Part shown: positions 26,524 to 38,654 of the stretch, piece by piece
How positions within the stretch are numbered: position 1 is the first letter of the stretch
Layout: each line of letters starts with the position of its first letter
Origin: Tepidamorphaceae bacterium
GTDB lineage: Bacteria > Pseudomonadota > Alphaproteobacteria > Rhizobiales > Tepidamorphaceae
NCBI GenBank assembly: GCA_028279445.1
Contig: JANQNT010000008.1
Span: forward strand, 1-64,000
DNA length: 64,000 nt
Reading direction: 5' to 3'
The notes under the pieces: model-generated
Databases searched by the model: none
What the model was told of the DNA's origin: nothing
What the model saw: the letters and a program-made list of their open reading frames with translations, nothing else
Position numbers and translations under genes: made by a program

Positions 26524-29457
26524 ATGAGCGCCACGGCTGACATTTCCGACTTTGCGGCCCTGAAATCGGGCGACGAGCTCGTCCTCGTCGACGGGTCCTC
26601 CTACATCTTCCGCGCCTACCACGCCCTGCCGCCACTGACGCGCAAGTCGGACGGGCTGCCGGTCGGCGCGGTGGCCGGCTTCTGCAACATGCTGTGGAAG
26701 CTGATGCGCGACACCGCCGACGATATCGATCCGACGCATCTGGCGGTCATCTTCGATTATTCGTCGAAGAGCTTCCGCAACGAGATCTACGGCGATTACA
26801 AGGCCCATCGCCCCGAACCGCCGGAAGACCTGCGCCCGCAATTCGGGCTGATCCGCCAGGCGGTGGAGGCCTTCAACGTGCCCTCCATCGAGCAGGAGGG
26901 TTTTGAGGCCGACGACCTGATCGCGACCTATGCGCGCCAGGCGGCAGAGGCCGGCGCCAGGGTCACCATCGTGGCCTCCGACAAGGACTTGATGCAGCTC
27001 GTCAACGACCGCGTCGTCATGTACGACACGATGAAGGACAAGCGCATCGGCGTCGACGAGGTGATCGAGAAATTCGGCGTCGCGCCGGACAAGGTCGTCG
27101 ACGTGCAGGCGCTGGCCGGTGATTCCGTCGACAACATTCCAGGCGTGCCGGGCATCGGCGTGAAGACCGCCGCGCAACTGATCGAGACCTATGGCGACGT
27201 GGAGACGCTTCTCGCGCGCGCGGAGGAGATCAAGCAGCCCAAGCGCCGGGAATCCTTGATCGAGCACGCCGAAAACGCGCGCATCTCGCGCCGGCTCGCG
27301 GAGCTGAAGGTGGATGTACCGGTCGCCGTGCCGGTCACCGCGTTCGGCATGCGCGAACCGGATGCACCGCGGCTGATCGCCTTCCTCAAGGCGCTGGAAT
27401 TCACCACCATCACCCGCCGCGTCGCGGAAGCCAGCGAAGCGGATGCCAGCGCCATCGAGCCGGCAGAGGTGGAGATCAAGCACTGGGACGTGGCGGCATC
27501 AGGCACGCCCGCAGCGCAGGATGGAGGTGCCGTAGCGCCGGAAACGGCCGCGGGTACGCATACACCTCAATCGCTCGCCGAAGCCCGCGCGGCGGCGGCG
27601 CGCGACACGACGATCGACACCGACACCTACGAGACCGTCACCGATCTCGCCGCGCTACAGGCGTGGATCGATGCGGCGGCCGAACAGGGCTTCGTCGCGG
27701 TCGACACCGAAACCAACTCGCTGGATGCCATGCAGGCCGACCTGGTCGGCGTCTCGCTGGCGCTTGAGCCGGGCCGCGCCTGCTACATCCCGCTGCAACA
27801 TGGCGCCAGCGACGGGCTCGATTTCGGCGACGAGACGGTTGAGCAGATCGCGCTGAACGAGGCAATCGCCGCACTCAAGCCTTTGCTGGAATCGCAATCC
27901 GTCCTGAAGATCGGTCAGAACCTGAAATACGACGCACTGGTGTTGTCGCGCTACGGCATCGTGCTCGGCGCCTTCGACGACACAATGCTGATCTCCTATG
28001 TGCTCGATGCCGGGCGCACCGGACACGGCATGGACGCGCTGTCGGAGAATTGGCTTGATCACAAGCCGATCCCCTTCTCCGAGGTCGCCGGAACGGGACG
28101 CAACAAGCTGACCTTCGATCAGGTGCCCGTGGACCGGGCCACGGCCTATGCGGCGGAAGACGCGGACGTGACGCTGAGGCTTTGGCGGGTGCTCAAACCG
28201 CGCCTTGCGGCGGAACGCATGGCGACCGTCTACGAGACGCTGGAACGTCCTCTGCTGCCGGTACTGCAACGCATGGAGGCGCGCGGGGTGGCCGTCGACA
28301 AGGCGATGCTGGCGCGGCTGTCGGGCGAGTTCGCGCAAGGCATGGGCGCCATCGAGGCGGATATCTATCGCATCGCCGGCCGGGAGTTCACCATCGGCTC
28401 GCCGAAGCAGCTCTCCGAAATCCTGTTCGACGAACTGGGGCTACCTGGCGCCAAGAAGACCAAGACCGGCGCCTGGACCACCTCGGCGAGCGTGCTGGAG
28501 GAGCTCGCCGCCGAGGGCCACGAACTGCCCCGCAAGGTGCTCGACTGGCGCACGCTGCAGAAGCTGAAAAGCACCTACACCGACGCGCTGCCGGGCTACA
28601 TCCATCCCGAGACCGGGCGCGTGCACACATCCTACTCGCTGGCCTCGACGACGACGGGGCGGCTGTCCTCGTCGGACCCCAACCTGCAGAACATCCCGGT
28701 GCGCACCGAGGAAGGCCGGCGCATCCGCCAGGCCTTCATCGCCGAGAAGGGCCACAAGCTGGTCTCCGCCGACTACAGCCAGATCGAGCTGCGGGTGCTG
28801 GCCCACATGGCCGACATTCCGGAGCTGAAACAGGCCTTCGCCGACGGGCTCGACATTCACGCCATGACGGCGTCGGAGATGTTCGATACGCCGATCGAAG
28901 GGATGGACCCGATGGTGCGCCGGCGCGCCAAGGCGATCAATTTCGGCATCATCTACGGCATTTCCGCCTTCGGGCTGGCCAACCAGCTCTCGATCCCGCG
29001 TGAGGAGGCGGCGGCCTATATCAAGCGCTATTTCGAGCGCTTCCCCGGCATCAAGACCTATATGGACGAGACCAGGGCCTTCGCGCGCGAGACCGGCTAT
29101 GTGCGCACCATCTTCGGGCGCAAGTGCCACTACCCCAACATCACCAAGGGACATCCATCGGAACGCGCCTTCAACGAGCGCGCGGCGATCAACGCGCCGA
29201 TCCAGGGCTCGGCCGCCGACATCATCCGCCGCGCCATGATCCGCATGGAAAACGCGCTGGAAGATGCCGGGTTGAACGCGCGCATGCTGTTGCAGGTGCA
29301 TGACGAGCTGATCTTCGAGGTGCCGGAGCAGGAAGTCGACGCGACGCTGCCGGTGGTCTCGCAGGTGATGGCTGAGGCGCCGCTACCGGCGGTGGACCTC
29401 TCCGTGCCGCTGCAGGTGGATGCGCGGGCCGCCGACAACTGGGACGAGGCGCACTGA
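26524..29457 (+). CDS. polA: DNA polymerase I
   Basis: A 977-residue repair and Okazaki-fragment polymerase with all three domains. The 5' nuclease covers residues about 15-310 (VDGSSYIFRAYHALPP, FEADDLIATYAR, GDSVDNIPGVPGIG). The 3'-5' exonuclease has its acidic residues in DTETNS near 391, NLKYD and YAAED, so proofreading looks intact. The polymerase has motif A DYSQIELRVL near 749, motif B RRRAKAINFGIIYG near 798 and motif C QVHDELIF near 923. A poorly conserved linker at about 320-370 carries extra residues. It starts 68 bases after the acyltransferase gene. Confidence 0.98.
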   Translation: MSATADISDFAALKSGDELVLVDGSSYIFRAYHALPPLTRKSDGLPVGAVAGFCNMLWKLMRDTADDIDPTHLAVIFDYSSKSFRNEIYGDYKAHRPEPPEDLRPQFGLIRQAVEAFNVPSIEQEGFEADDLIATYARQAAEAGARVTIVASDKDLMQLVNDRVVMYDTMKDKRIGVDEVIEKFGVAPDKVVDVQALAGDSVDNIPGVPGIGVKTAAQLIETYGDVETLLARAEEIKQPKRRESLIEHAENARISRRLAELKVDVPVAVPVTAFGMREPDAPRLIAFLKALEFTTITRRVAEASEADASAIEPAEVEIKHWDVAASGTPAAQDGGAVAPETAAGTHTPQSLAEARAAAARDTTIDTDTYETVTDLAALQAWIDAAAEQGFVAVDTETNSLDAMQADLVGVSLALEPGRACYIPLQHGASDGLDFGDETVEQIALNEAIAALKPLLESQSVLKIGQNLKYDALVLSRYGIVLGAFDDTMLISYVLDAGRTGHGMDALSENWLDHKPIPFSEVAGTGRNKLTFDQVPVDRATAYAAEDADVTLRLWRVLKPRLAAERMATVYETLERPLLPVLQRMEARGVAVDKAMLARLSGEFAQGMGAIEADIYRIAGREFTIGSPKQLSEILFDELGLPGAKKTKTGAWTTSASVLEELAAEGHELPRKVLDWRTLQKLKSTYTDALPGYIHPETGRVHTSYSLASTTTGRLSSSDPNLQNIPVRTEEGRRIRQAFIAEKGHKLVSADYSQIELRVLAHMADIPELKQAFADGLDIHAMTASEMFDTPIEGMDPMVRRRAKAINFGIIYGISAFGLANQLSIPREEAAAYIKRYFERFPGIKTYMDETRAFARETGYVRTIFGRKCHYPNITKGHPSERAFNERAAINAPIQGSAADIIRRAMIRMENALEDAGLNARMLLQVHDELIFEVPEQEVDATLPVVSQVMAEAPLPAVDLSVPLQVDARAADNWDEAH

Positions 29458-29548
29458 GGCACCAAATCGTTTCCCAAACCAGGAACGAAAACTACACGTA
29501 CGACGTCTCCAAGGTTGACGTCAGAATCCCGGCGTGATTCATGGGCGC

Positions 29549-29562
29549 TACAAAGTTTTGTA
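29549..29562. promoter_or_regulatory. Palindrome upstream of pyrE
   Basis: TACAAA-GT-TTTGTA is a perfect inverted repeat of 6-base arms, 66 bases before the pyrE start, in an AT-rich leader. It could be an operator or part of a promoter. No regulator is suggested by the neighbourhood. Confidence 0.3.
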
Positions 29563-29628
29563 TAGCTGACAGCTCCGAGTTTGGGCCGGTCACGCGGACA
29601 CTCACGGCTAACATGTTCGGGGGTCAAC

Positions 29629-30303
29629 ATGGCTCAAGCTGCACCCATAGAAATGCTCGCGCGCTCAGACACTTCCACCGATAGGCCTGTTGCAAGTAAG
29701 GCGAAAACCCCGTCCGACGATCCTCGTGAGAGGATGAGACAGATAATCGAAGAACGCTCTTTCCGAACTGATCGAGTTTTCATGCTCGCTTCCGGAAAAG
29801 AGAGCAACATCTACTTCAATATGAAGCCATCGATGATGGACGCGGAGGGAGCTGATCTCCTTTCGAAACTCATGTTCGAACTGATTGCAACCGACAATAT
29901 TGATTGTATCGGTGGCTTGGAAATGGGCGCTGTGCCAATCGTTTCATCGGTGTCGATCAGGAGTCTTGAAGCAAACCGGCCAATGGCCGGCTTCTTCGTG
30001 CGCAAGAAGGCCAAGGAGCACGGCGCGGCATTGCTGCTGGAAGGCCTGGCGGACGGCGAGGGCATGGCGGGCAAGCGCGTGGCCGTCATCGACGATGTCG
30101 CCACCACCGGCGGTTCGGTGCTGAAGGCAGTCGAGGCGGTACAAGCGGCCGGCGGCGAGGTGGTCGTGGCCGCCGTCGTGGTCGACCGTCAGGAGGGCGC
30201 GGCGCAACTGCTGAGCCAGCACGGCATCGCACTCAAGGCGGTGTTTACGGCAGACGATTTTCTGCCCGAGGGCTTCCAGCGCATGCCGCCCAAGATCGGC
30301 TGA
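29629..30303 (+). CDS. pyrE: Orotate phosphoribosyltransferase
   Basis: From the ATG at 29629 the product has 224 residues. It makes OMP from orotate and PRPP in pyrimidine synthesis. The PRPP-binding loop VIDDVATTGGS lies near residue 152, and the substrate loop region FFVRKKAKEHG near residue 122. An N-terminal extension of about 40 residues precedes the conserved ERSFRTDRVFMLASGKESNIYFNMKP. The coding DNA is odd: up to about 29985 it uses many A/T-ending codons, and after that it switches sharply to the GC-rich style of the neighbours. The protein is intact across this switch. It is probably transcribed from its own leader after polA. Confidence 0.93.
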   Translation: MAQAAPIEMLARSDTSTDRPVASKAKTPSDDPRERMRQIIEERSFRTDRVFMLASGKESNIYFNMKPSMMDAEGADLLSKLMFELIATDNIDCIGGLEMGAVPIVSSVSIRSLEANRPMAGFFVRKKAKEHGAALLLEGLADGEGMAGKRVAVIDDVATTGGSVLKAVEAVQAAGGEVVVAAVVVDRQEGAAQLLSQHGIALKAVFTADDFLPEGFQRMPPKIG

Positions 30304-30563
30304 GGCGCGCTTTTCGGCGGAAACCATAGGGATCGAAGTATTCCAATCTCCGTATATTCATCCCGATTCACCTTGCCATTGCCGCAATTCCATGCGCTAA
30401 CTCCACGGCAATCGACGTTTGGCCGGACGATTTGGCCCCAATGCGTGACGCAACAAGCGCGGACCGCCAACGACCTTCTCCAACTGTTCGATGAATCGCG
30501 CGCGTCAGCGGAATCGACCGCTTGAGCGCACTGACTGAAACCTTTGTCGAAAGAGGACTACCG

Positions 30564-30776
30564 ATGGCGAAGGGAACCGTGAAGTGGTTCAACACCCAAA
30601 AAGGGTTCGGCTTTATCCAGCCGGAAGAGGGCGGCAAGGACGTCTTCGTGCATATCACCGCCGTTCAGCGTTCTGGGCTCAAGGGGCTCGATGAGGGACA
30701 GGTCATCAGCTACGACGTTGAGACCGACCCGAAGAACGGCAAGAGCGCGGCGGCCAACCTGGTCGTTGACGGCTAA
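30564..30776 (+). CDS. Cold-shock domain protein
   Basis: The ATG at 30564 (AGAGGA at 30552-30557) gives 70 residues, one complete cold-shock domain. The RNA-binding motifs [11 protein letters not shown] (RNP1) and DVFVHITAV (RNP2) are intact, after [12 protein letters not shown]. These small proteins bind single-stranded RNA or DNA and act as RNA chaperones. The leader from 30304 to 30563 is gene-free and could hold a regulated 5' UTR, though no known structure was recognised. A strong terminator follows 26 bases after the stop. Confidence 0.95.
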   Translation: MAKGTVKWFNTQKGFGFIQPEEGGKDVFVHITAVQRSGLKGLDEGQVISYDVETDPKNGKSAAANLVVDG

Positions 30777-30802
30777 AGACCGACAACACAGTTACGCGTA
30801 CG

Positions 30803-30834
30803 AAAGAGGCGGCCCGCTGGGCCGCCTCTTTTTT
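30803..30834 (+). terminator. Rho-independent terminator after the cold-shock gene
   Basis: A 12-base perfect stem (AAGAGGCGGCCC with GGGCCGCCTCTT, loop GCT) is followed by four more T residues, placed 26 bases after the cold-shock stop. It may also act weakly on transcripts coming from pnp on the other strand. Confidence 0.92.
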
Positions 30835-30985
30835 AGTGGGTTTGTTTCGCTCACACCGAGCTCACTTACGCTCGCCGGCTCCGCGGGGGCGCCCTGACCG
30901 GGCGGGCGTCCAGTCGGACGCCGGGTTCGTCCCTCACAGTGATAGAGCGTTTGGCACCCAGGCACGCGACCGCGAGCGCGTCAAA

Positions 30986-33106
30986 TCAAGCGGCGAATTC
31001 CTCGCCGGTCTCCTGATCGACCACCTTCATGGACAGGCGCACCTTGCCGCGCTGGTCGATCTCCAGAAGCTTGACGAAGACCTCGTCGCCTTCCTTGACG
31101 ATCTCATCGACCTTCTCGGGCCGGGTGTCGCGGCTGAGCTGCGAGATGTGCACCAGCCCGTCCTTGGCGCCGAAGAAGTTCACGAAGGCGCCGAAGTCCA
31201 TGATCTTGACGACCTTGCCCTTGTAGATGACGCCAACCTCGGGCTCCGCAACGATGGAGTGAATCCAGTCGCGCGCCGCCTTGATCGAGGAACCGTCGGC
31301 GGATGCGATCGACACCGATCCGTCGTCGGAGATGTTGATCTTGGCGCCGGTCTTCTCGACGATCTCGCGGATGATCTTGCCGCCGGCGCCAATCACTTCG
31401 CGGATCTTGTCGACGGGGATCTTCATGGACTCGATGCGCGGCGCATGCTCACCGAGCTCCTCGCGGGATTCGCTGAGCGCCTTGGCCATCTCGCCCAGGA
31501 TGTGCAGCCGGCCGCCCTTGGCCTGCTCCAGCGCCTGGCGCATGATCTCCTCGGTGATGCCGGCGATCTTGATGTCCATCTGCAGCGAGGTGATGCCGTC
31601 CTCGGTGCCGGCGACCTTGAAGTCCATGTCGCCGAGGTGGTCCTCGTCACCCAGGATGTCCGACAGGACGGCGAACTTCTCGCCTTCCAGGATCAGACCC
31701 ATGGCGATGCCCGACACCGGCCGCTTCACCGGTACGCCGGCATCCATCAGCGCCAGCGAGGTGCCGCAGACGGTGGCCATCGAGGAGGAGCCGTTCGATT
31801 CGGTGATCTCGGAGACCACGCGGATCGTGTAGGGGAACTCTTCCTTCTCCGGCAGCATCGGATGGATGGCCCGCCAGGCGAGCTTGCCGTGACCGATCTC
31901 GCGGCGCCCAGCGCCACCCATGCGGCCGGTCTCACCGACCGAATAGGGCGGGAAGTTGTAGTGCAGCAGGAAGTGCTGCTTGTAGGTGCCTTCCAGCGCG
32001 TCGATGAACTGTTCGTCGTCGGCGGTACCAAGCGTGGCGACGACGACGGCCTGGGTCTCACCACGGGTGAACAGGGCCGAGCCGTGCGTGCGCGGCAGGA
32101 TGCCGGCCTCCGAAACGATCTGGCGCACGTCGTCGAGCTTGCGCCCGTCGATGCGCACGCCGTCATCCAGAATGCCCCAGCGCACGATCTTGGCTTCGAG
32201 CTTCTTCAGGACATCACCGAGCTGCACGCGGGTCGGCCCGTCCTCGGCCGCTTCACCGTCGGGGAAGAAGTGGTCGATGACCTTGGCCTTGGCGGCATCC
32301 ACCGCATCGCGACGTTCGGTCTTGTCCTTGATCTTGTAGGCCTCGCGCAGATCGCCTTCGGCAATCTCGGCAGCCTTCGCAGCAACCTCGGAAAGATCGG
32401 GCAGCACGTGCTCGCGCGGCTCCTTGGCGGCCTTCTCGGCCAGGCGGATGATCGCCTCGATGACCGGCTGGAAACCCGTGTGGCCAAACATGACCGCGCC
32501 GAGCATGGCGTCTTCAGCCAGTTCCTTTGCTTCCGACTCGACCATCAGGACCGCGTCGCCGGTACCGGCAACAATCAGATCGAGTGCAGTGTCCGGCATC
32601 TCGTCGAGGGTCGGGTTGAGAACGTACTCACCATCGAGGTAGCCGACACGTGCGCCACCGATCGGCCCCATGAAGGGCACCCCCGACAGCGTCAGCGCCG
32701 CCGACGCCGCGACCATACCGACGACGTCAGGATCATTTTCCATGTCATGCGACAGCACAGTGATGATCACCTGAGTGTCGCACTTGTAGCCTTCCGCGAA
32801 CAGCGGGCGGATCGGCCGGTCGATGAGACGCGACGTCAGCGTCTCCTTTTCGGTGGGTCGGCCTTCGCGCTTGAAATAGCCGCCAGGAATGCGGCCCGCA
32901 GCGAAGAACTTCTCTTGGTAGTTGACGGTGAGCGGGAAGAAATCGAAGCCGGCCTTGGGCTGCTTCTCGGAAACCACCGTGGCGAGCACCGAGGTCTCGC
33001 CGTAGGTCGCCACCACGGCGCCGTCGGCCTGCCGGGCGACCTTGCCGGTTTCGAGCACCAGCGGGCGTCCGCCCCAATCAATCTCTTCGCGATGAATAGT
33101 GAACAT
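30986..33106 (-). CDS. pnp: Polyribonucleotide nucleotidyltransferase (PNPase)
   Basis: From the ATG at 33106 ([16 protein letters not shown]) the product has 706 residues, the usual length. It carries two RNase PH domains (about 1-140 and 310-540), with the second containing [19 protein letters not shown], then a KH domain ([20 protein letters not shown] near 555-575) and a C-terminal S1 domain ([21 protein letters not shown] near 620). It degrades RNA from the 3' end by phosphorolysis as part of the degradosome. It follows rpsO at 248 bases, the conserved order at the end of the nusA-infB cluster. A longer open frame upstream is not supported by the family. Confidence 0.97.
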   Translation of the reverse strand: MFTIHREEIDWGGRPLVLETGKVARQADGAVVATYGETSVLATVVSEKQPKAGFDFFPLTVNYQEKFFAAGRIPGGYFKREGRPTEKETLTSRLIDRPIRPLFAEGYKCDTQVIITVLSHDMENDPDVVGMVAASAALTLSGVPFMGPIGGARVGYLDGEYVLNPTLDEMPDTALDLIVAGTGDAVLMVESEAKELAEDAMLGAVMFGHTGFQPVIEAIIRLAEKAAKEPREHVLPDLSEVAAKAAEIAEGDLREAYKIKDKTERRDAVDAAKAKVIDHFFPDGEAAEDGPTRVQLGDVLKKLEAKIVRWGILDDGVRIDGRKLDDVRQIVSEAGILPRTHGSALFTRGETQAVVVATLGTADDEQFIDALEGTYKQHFLLHYNFPPYSVGETGRMGGAGRREIGHGKLAWRAIHPMLPEKEEFPYTIRVVSEITESNGSSSMATVCGTSLALMDAGVPVKRPVSGIAMGLILEGEKFAVLSDILGDEDHLGDMDFKVAGTEDGITSLQMDIKIAGITEEIMRQALEQAKGGRLHILGEMAKALSESREELGEHAPRIESMKIPVDKIREVIGAGGKIIREIVEKTGAKINISDDGSVSIASADGSSIKAARDWIHSIVAEPEVGVIYKGKVVKIMDFGAFVNFFGAKDGLVHISQLSRDTRPEKVDEIVKEGDEVFVKLLEIDQRGKVRLSMKVVDQETGEEFAA

Positions 33107-33354
33107 TGGTCGTCTATAGCTCCATTGCACGTATGCGTCCGCACCGGCACATCCCGACGAGCGGCCGGGTGGCACGGCTTGGAACGGGGCACAGGGAGCC
33201 ATGGGCAAGATGGCGGGACGCTTCGCTCTGCTGGTATCAGGCTAACGAAGCGCCCGGCGATCCCCCCATGGCCTCTCTGCGCGGGGGTTGTCAGCGCGGC
33301 TCAACGCAACTTGGTCGTCGCCGCGCCGGGAATAGTCGGCATGCTGGCCGGTGC

Positions 33355-33624
33355 TTAACGCCGCAGACCCAACCTGCCGATCAACTGCTTGTAACGCTCC
33401 TCATCCTTCGCCTTGACGTAGTCGAGGAGGCGGCGGCGTTGCGAAACCAGCTTGAGCAGGCCGCGCCGCGAGTGATTGTCCTTCTTGTGGGACTTGAAGT
33501 GCTCGGTCAGGTTGACGATCCGCTCAGTGAGGATCGCGACCTGCACTTCCGGCGAACCCGTGTCGCCGGACTTGGTGGCGTATTCGCCAATAAGCTCCTG
33601 CTTTCGATCAGCAGCAATCGACAT
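33355..33624 (-). CDS. rpsO: 30S ribosomal protein S15
   Basis: The ATG at 33624 gives 89 residues, the exact family size. The helix pattern is typical: [24 protein letters not shown], then [23 protein letters not shown], ending IGRLGLRR. It binds 16S rRNA early in 30S assembly. It lies between truB (261 bases upstream) and pnp (248 bases downstream). S15 often represses its own translation in the leader, but no leader structure was recognised here. Confidence 0.97.
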   Translation of the reverse strand: MSIAADRKQELIGEYATKSGDTGSPEVQVAILTERIVNLTEHFKSHKKDNHSRRGLLKLVSQRRRLLDYVKAKDEERYKQLIGRLGLRR

Positions 33625-33885
33625 CGCACAGTCCTTTCCCGGCCAAACGCGGCCGAACACGAAAACGAACCGTCCCGATGCACTCCGAAAACCGAAAAAC
33701 CGCCGCGGACTTCTCCGCGAATCGTCCAATCCGGATTGAAGCGGGGACGTAGGGCTTCAGCCCTGTTCACGGCACGAGCCGGGATGTCGTCCAGCAAGGT
33801 CGTGAAGCGTGCCGTGGCAACGCCTTCGGTACGCGCGGCGGTGTATGCCCTATTTCACAGCGTTTGGCTAGTACCTGTGTGACGG

Positions 33886-34806
33886 CTACGCCGTCGACAG
33901 GTCGAACACCCGGCGCGGCTGCAATCTGGCGCCGTCTCCCTCGGCGAGCGCGATGACATCGCCGCCACAGGTGACCGCCACCATGCCTTCGACGACAGGC
34001 GCATCGCGGCCGCGCAGCAACACCGCCTGGCCGCGCGCCAGCAACGCCGCATCGTTGCGCAACACGGATACCTCCGGCATGCCCGCGAGCCCGGCACCCA
34101 AGGGCAGGAGTTGCGCTTTCAACGCCTCAGGCCCCTTTTCGGCCGCCGCTTCGACGGCATCCATGGTCACCATGTCGTCGACATCGAAAGGTCCCTCCGC
34201 GGTGCGCCGCAATGCCGTGACGTGGCCATGGCAGCCGAGCCGTTCGCCAAGGTCGCGGGCAAGCGCACGCACATAGGTGCCCGGACCGCAGACGCAGCGG
34301 AACGTGGTTTGTTCGGTATCGTCGTTGAGACGGACCAGGTCGTCGACCTCCACCTCGCGAGCGGCAAGTTCCACCGCCTCGCCGGCCCGCGCCAGGGCGT
34401 AGGCGCGTTCGCCCTCCACCTTGACTGCGGAGAAACGTGGCGGGACCTGCGCGATGACGCCGGTGAAGTCCGGCAGCAGGGCATCGATGTCCGCGCTCGT
34501 CGGGCGTTTGTCGGAGGTCGCGCAGATCTCGCCTTCGCTGTCGTCGGTATCGGTCGCAGCACCCCAGCGCACGTCGAACTCGTACACCTTGGTGTCGTCG
34601 ACGACATAGGGAATCGTCTTGGTGGCTTCGCCGAAGGCGATCGGCAGCATGCCGCTGGCCAGCGGATCGAGCGTGCCGGCGAATCCAGCCTTGCGACAGC
34701 CGAACAGCCGCTTGAGGCGGCCCAGTGCCTGGTTGGAGGTCCGACCCACCGGTTTGTCCAGCACGAGCCAGCCGTGGACGGTCGGTTTCTGGCGCTTCCG
34801 GCCCAT
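33886..34806 (-). CDS. truB: tRNA pseudouridine-55 synthase
   Basis: A 306-residue enzyme that makes pseudouridine 55 in the T-loop of tRNAs. The catalytic Asp is in GTLDPLASG (Asp47), after GWLVLDKPVGRTSNQALG. A PUA-like C-terminal domain covers about residues 235-300. It is encoded in the nusA-infB-rbfA-truB-rpsO-pnp order, 44 bases after rbfA. Length and motifs are normal. Confidence 0.96.
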   Translation of the reverse strand: MGRKRQKPTVHGWLVLDKPVGRTSNQALGRLKRLFGCRKAGFAGTLDPLASGMLPIAFGEATKTIPYVVDDTKVYEFDVRWGAATDTDDSEGEICATSDKRPTSADIDALLPDFTGVIAQVPPRFSAVKVEGERAYALARAGEAVELAAREVEVDDLVRLNDDTEQTTFRCVCGPGTYVRALARDLGERLGCHGHVTALRRTAEGPFDVDDMVTMDAVEAAAEKGPEALKAQLLPLGAGLAGMPEVSVLRNDAALLARGQAVLLRGRDAPVVEGMVAVTCGGDVIALAEGDGARLQPRRVFDLSTA

Positions 34807-34850
34807 GACTCAAACCTATTGTCGGATCGCTGACGTGCCCGCACGAACGC

Positions 34851-35273
34851 TCAGCGGGTGGTTCCGGAATCCTCACCATCTGCGTCGGACGCGGTGTCGC
34901 GACGCACTTGCGGCGAATCCAGTAACGCGTCCATGCGCGCGGCGGTGTCGAAGGTCTCGTCGCGGGCAAAGCTCAGTTCCGGCGTGTATTTCAGGGATAC
35001 CTGTTTCGCCAGCAGACCGCGCAGGAAACGACGGTTGCGGTTGAGCGCCTCCAGAACCGGACCCTCATCGACGCCACCAAGCGGCATCACATAGGCGGTC
35101 GCCTGCTTGAGGTCCGGGCTGACACGCACCTCCGGCACGGTAACCGCATGGGTTTCCAGCACGGGATCGTTGACCTCGCCGCGCTGCAGGGCGTCGGCGA
35201 GCGCATGGCGCAGCAACTCGCCAACGCGTAGCTGGCGCTGGCCCTGACTGGAAAAGCGCGAGGCGGCGTTCAT
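34851..35273 (-). CDS. rbfA: 30S ribosome-binding factor A
   Basis: A 140-residue KH-like factor for 16S rRNA 5' maturation and cold adaptation. Family features are [17 protein letters not shown] at the start, [17 protein letters not shown] in the middle and [16 protein letters not shown] near residues 97-112. The C-terminus is a short acidic tail. It lies between infB and truB, with a repeat-bearing gap of 118 bases before it. Confidence 0.95.
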   Translation of the reverse strand: MNAASRFSSQGQRQLRVGELLRHALADALQRGEVNDPVLETHAVTVPEVRVSPDLKQATAYVMPLGGVDEGPVLEALNRNRRFLRGLLAKQVSLKYTPELSFARDETFDTAARMDALLDSPQVRRDTASDADGEDSGTTR

Positions 35274-35290
35274 CGGATGGCGATCCTGCT

Positions 35291-35391
35291 GGAGCCGATT
35301 CGTGTGTCGTTGAATCGCTCAACCGGCTCTTGTTGTTGTTTTCACGCAATTCCCGGGCGGAAAACCGGTACCCACTTTTCCTGGAATTGCT
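35291..35391 (-). repeat. Intergenic palindromic element between infB and rbfA
   Basis: Perfect 8-base arms GCAATTCC (35346-35353) and GGAATTGC (35383-35390) enclose a GC-rich loop, and a further part (AGAGCCGGTTGAGCGATTC on minus) adjoins. From memory, sequences of this style (GAGCAATTCC…GGAATTGCGTGAAAAC) recur many times in Rhizobiales genomes. Only this copy is visible in the window. Confidence 0.6.
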
Positions 35392-37941
<2,550 letters not shown>

Positions 37942-37997
37942 CTCAAGCCAGTCCTTACGCGACTTCGTCGCACATGTCTCACATTCTCTGCCGGGTA

Positions 37998-38654
37998 TCA
38001 AACCGCGTTTGCGCCTTGATAACCCGCAAGCCGTTCAAGTGCGCCCCATGCGGAGCGTCCCTGCGGCGCCGCGCTCACCGCGACATGCATCACATTCGCT
38101 CCGCCAAGCGCGGTATCGAGCTCCACGCCGGCGAGCAACCGATACACCGGCAGGCCCGCCGCAGCGGCGATCCGGTCAAGCTTGCCGGCGCCGTCTTCGG
38201 CCGCCTCGCGGGCATGCAGCAGGCCAGCCGCCCCGCCGGAGCGCAGCAGCGCCTCGACCTTGGCAAAACCCGTCACCGCACACCCGGCCTTGCGCGCCAG
38301 ACCCAGCGCACCCAGCGCGGCAGACCGCAAACTCGTGGCCACCGCATCCGGCAGCGATCCGTCAGCCCGTGCCTGGCACCGGAACCCCCGGGCGAAGGCG
38401 TTACGCCCGACCGCCTCGGCGACCGTGGCGGCATCCGCGCCGACCCACACGCCGCGGCCGGGCAACCGTCGCTTGAGATCGGCCACGACGCAGCCGTCGG
38501 GGTCCAGCACGAAGCGGATCATCTCGTCCTCGGGCCGCACCTGCCGCGTCACCGCGCAGGTGCGCGTGCGCGGCCGGCGCCGCCCGGCGGCAGGCCCGCT
38601 GTCGCGGATATCGACCTCCGCGAGGCCGGTATCAGGCGTTGGCGCCGTCGGCAT
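37998..38654 (-). CDS. YlxR-domain and L7Ae-like RNA-binding protein
   Basis: The ATG at 38654 gives 218 residues and overlaps nusA by 23 bases. The N-terminal half (about 20-105) has the YlxR/DUF448 pattern ([36 protein letters not shown]). The C-terminal half has the L7Ae/L30e-like [27 protein letters not shown]. This fusion is common in alphaproteobacteria between nusA and infB. The role in RNA binding is inferred from the family. An open extension of 32 residues upstream lies entirely inside nusA and is less likely. Confidence 0.9.
   Translation of the reverse strand: MPTAPTPDTGLAEVDIRDSGPAAGRRRPRTRTCAVTRQVRPEDEMIRFVLDPDGCVVADLKRRLPGRGVWVGADAATVAEAVGRNAFARGFRCQARADGSLPDAVATSLRSAALGALGLARKAGCAVTGFAKVEALLRSGGAAGLLHAREAAEDGAGKLDRIAAAAGLPVYRLLAGVELDTALGGANVMHVAVSAAPQGRSAWGALERLAGYQGANAV

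Noticed and set aside
30905-30922. A pnp terminator (GGCGTCC/GGACGCC hairpin)
   Set aside because: The stem is perfect, but no T-run follows on the minus strand, so it is not called as a terminator.
30836-33358. An 840-codon open frame on the plus strand
   Set aside because: It is antisense to pnp, low in complexity and without family features. The pnp reading is unambiguous.
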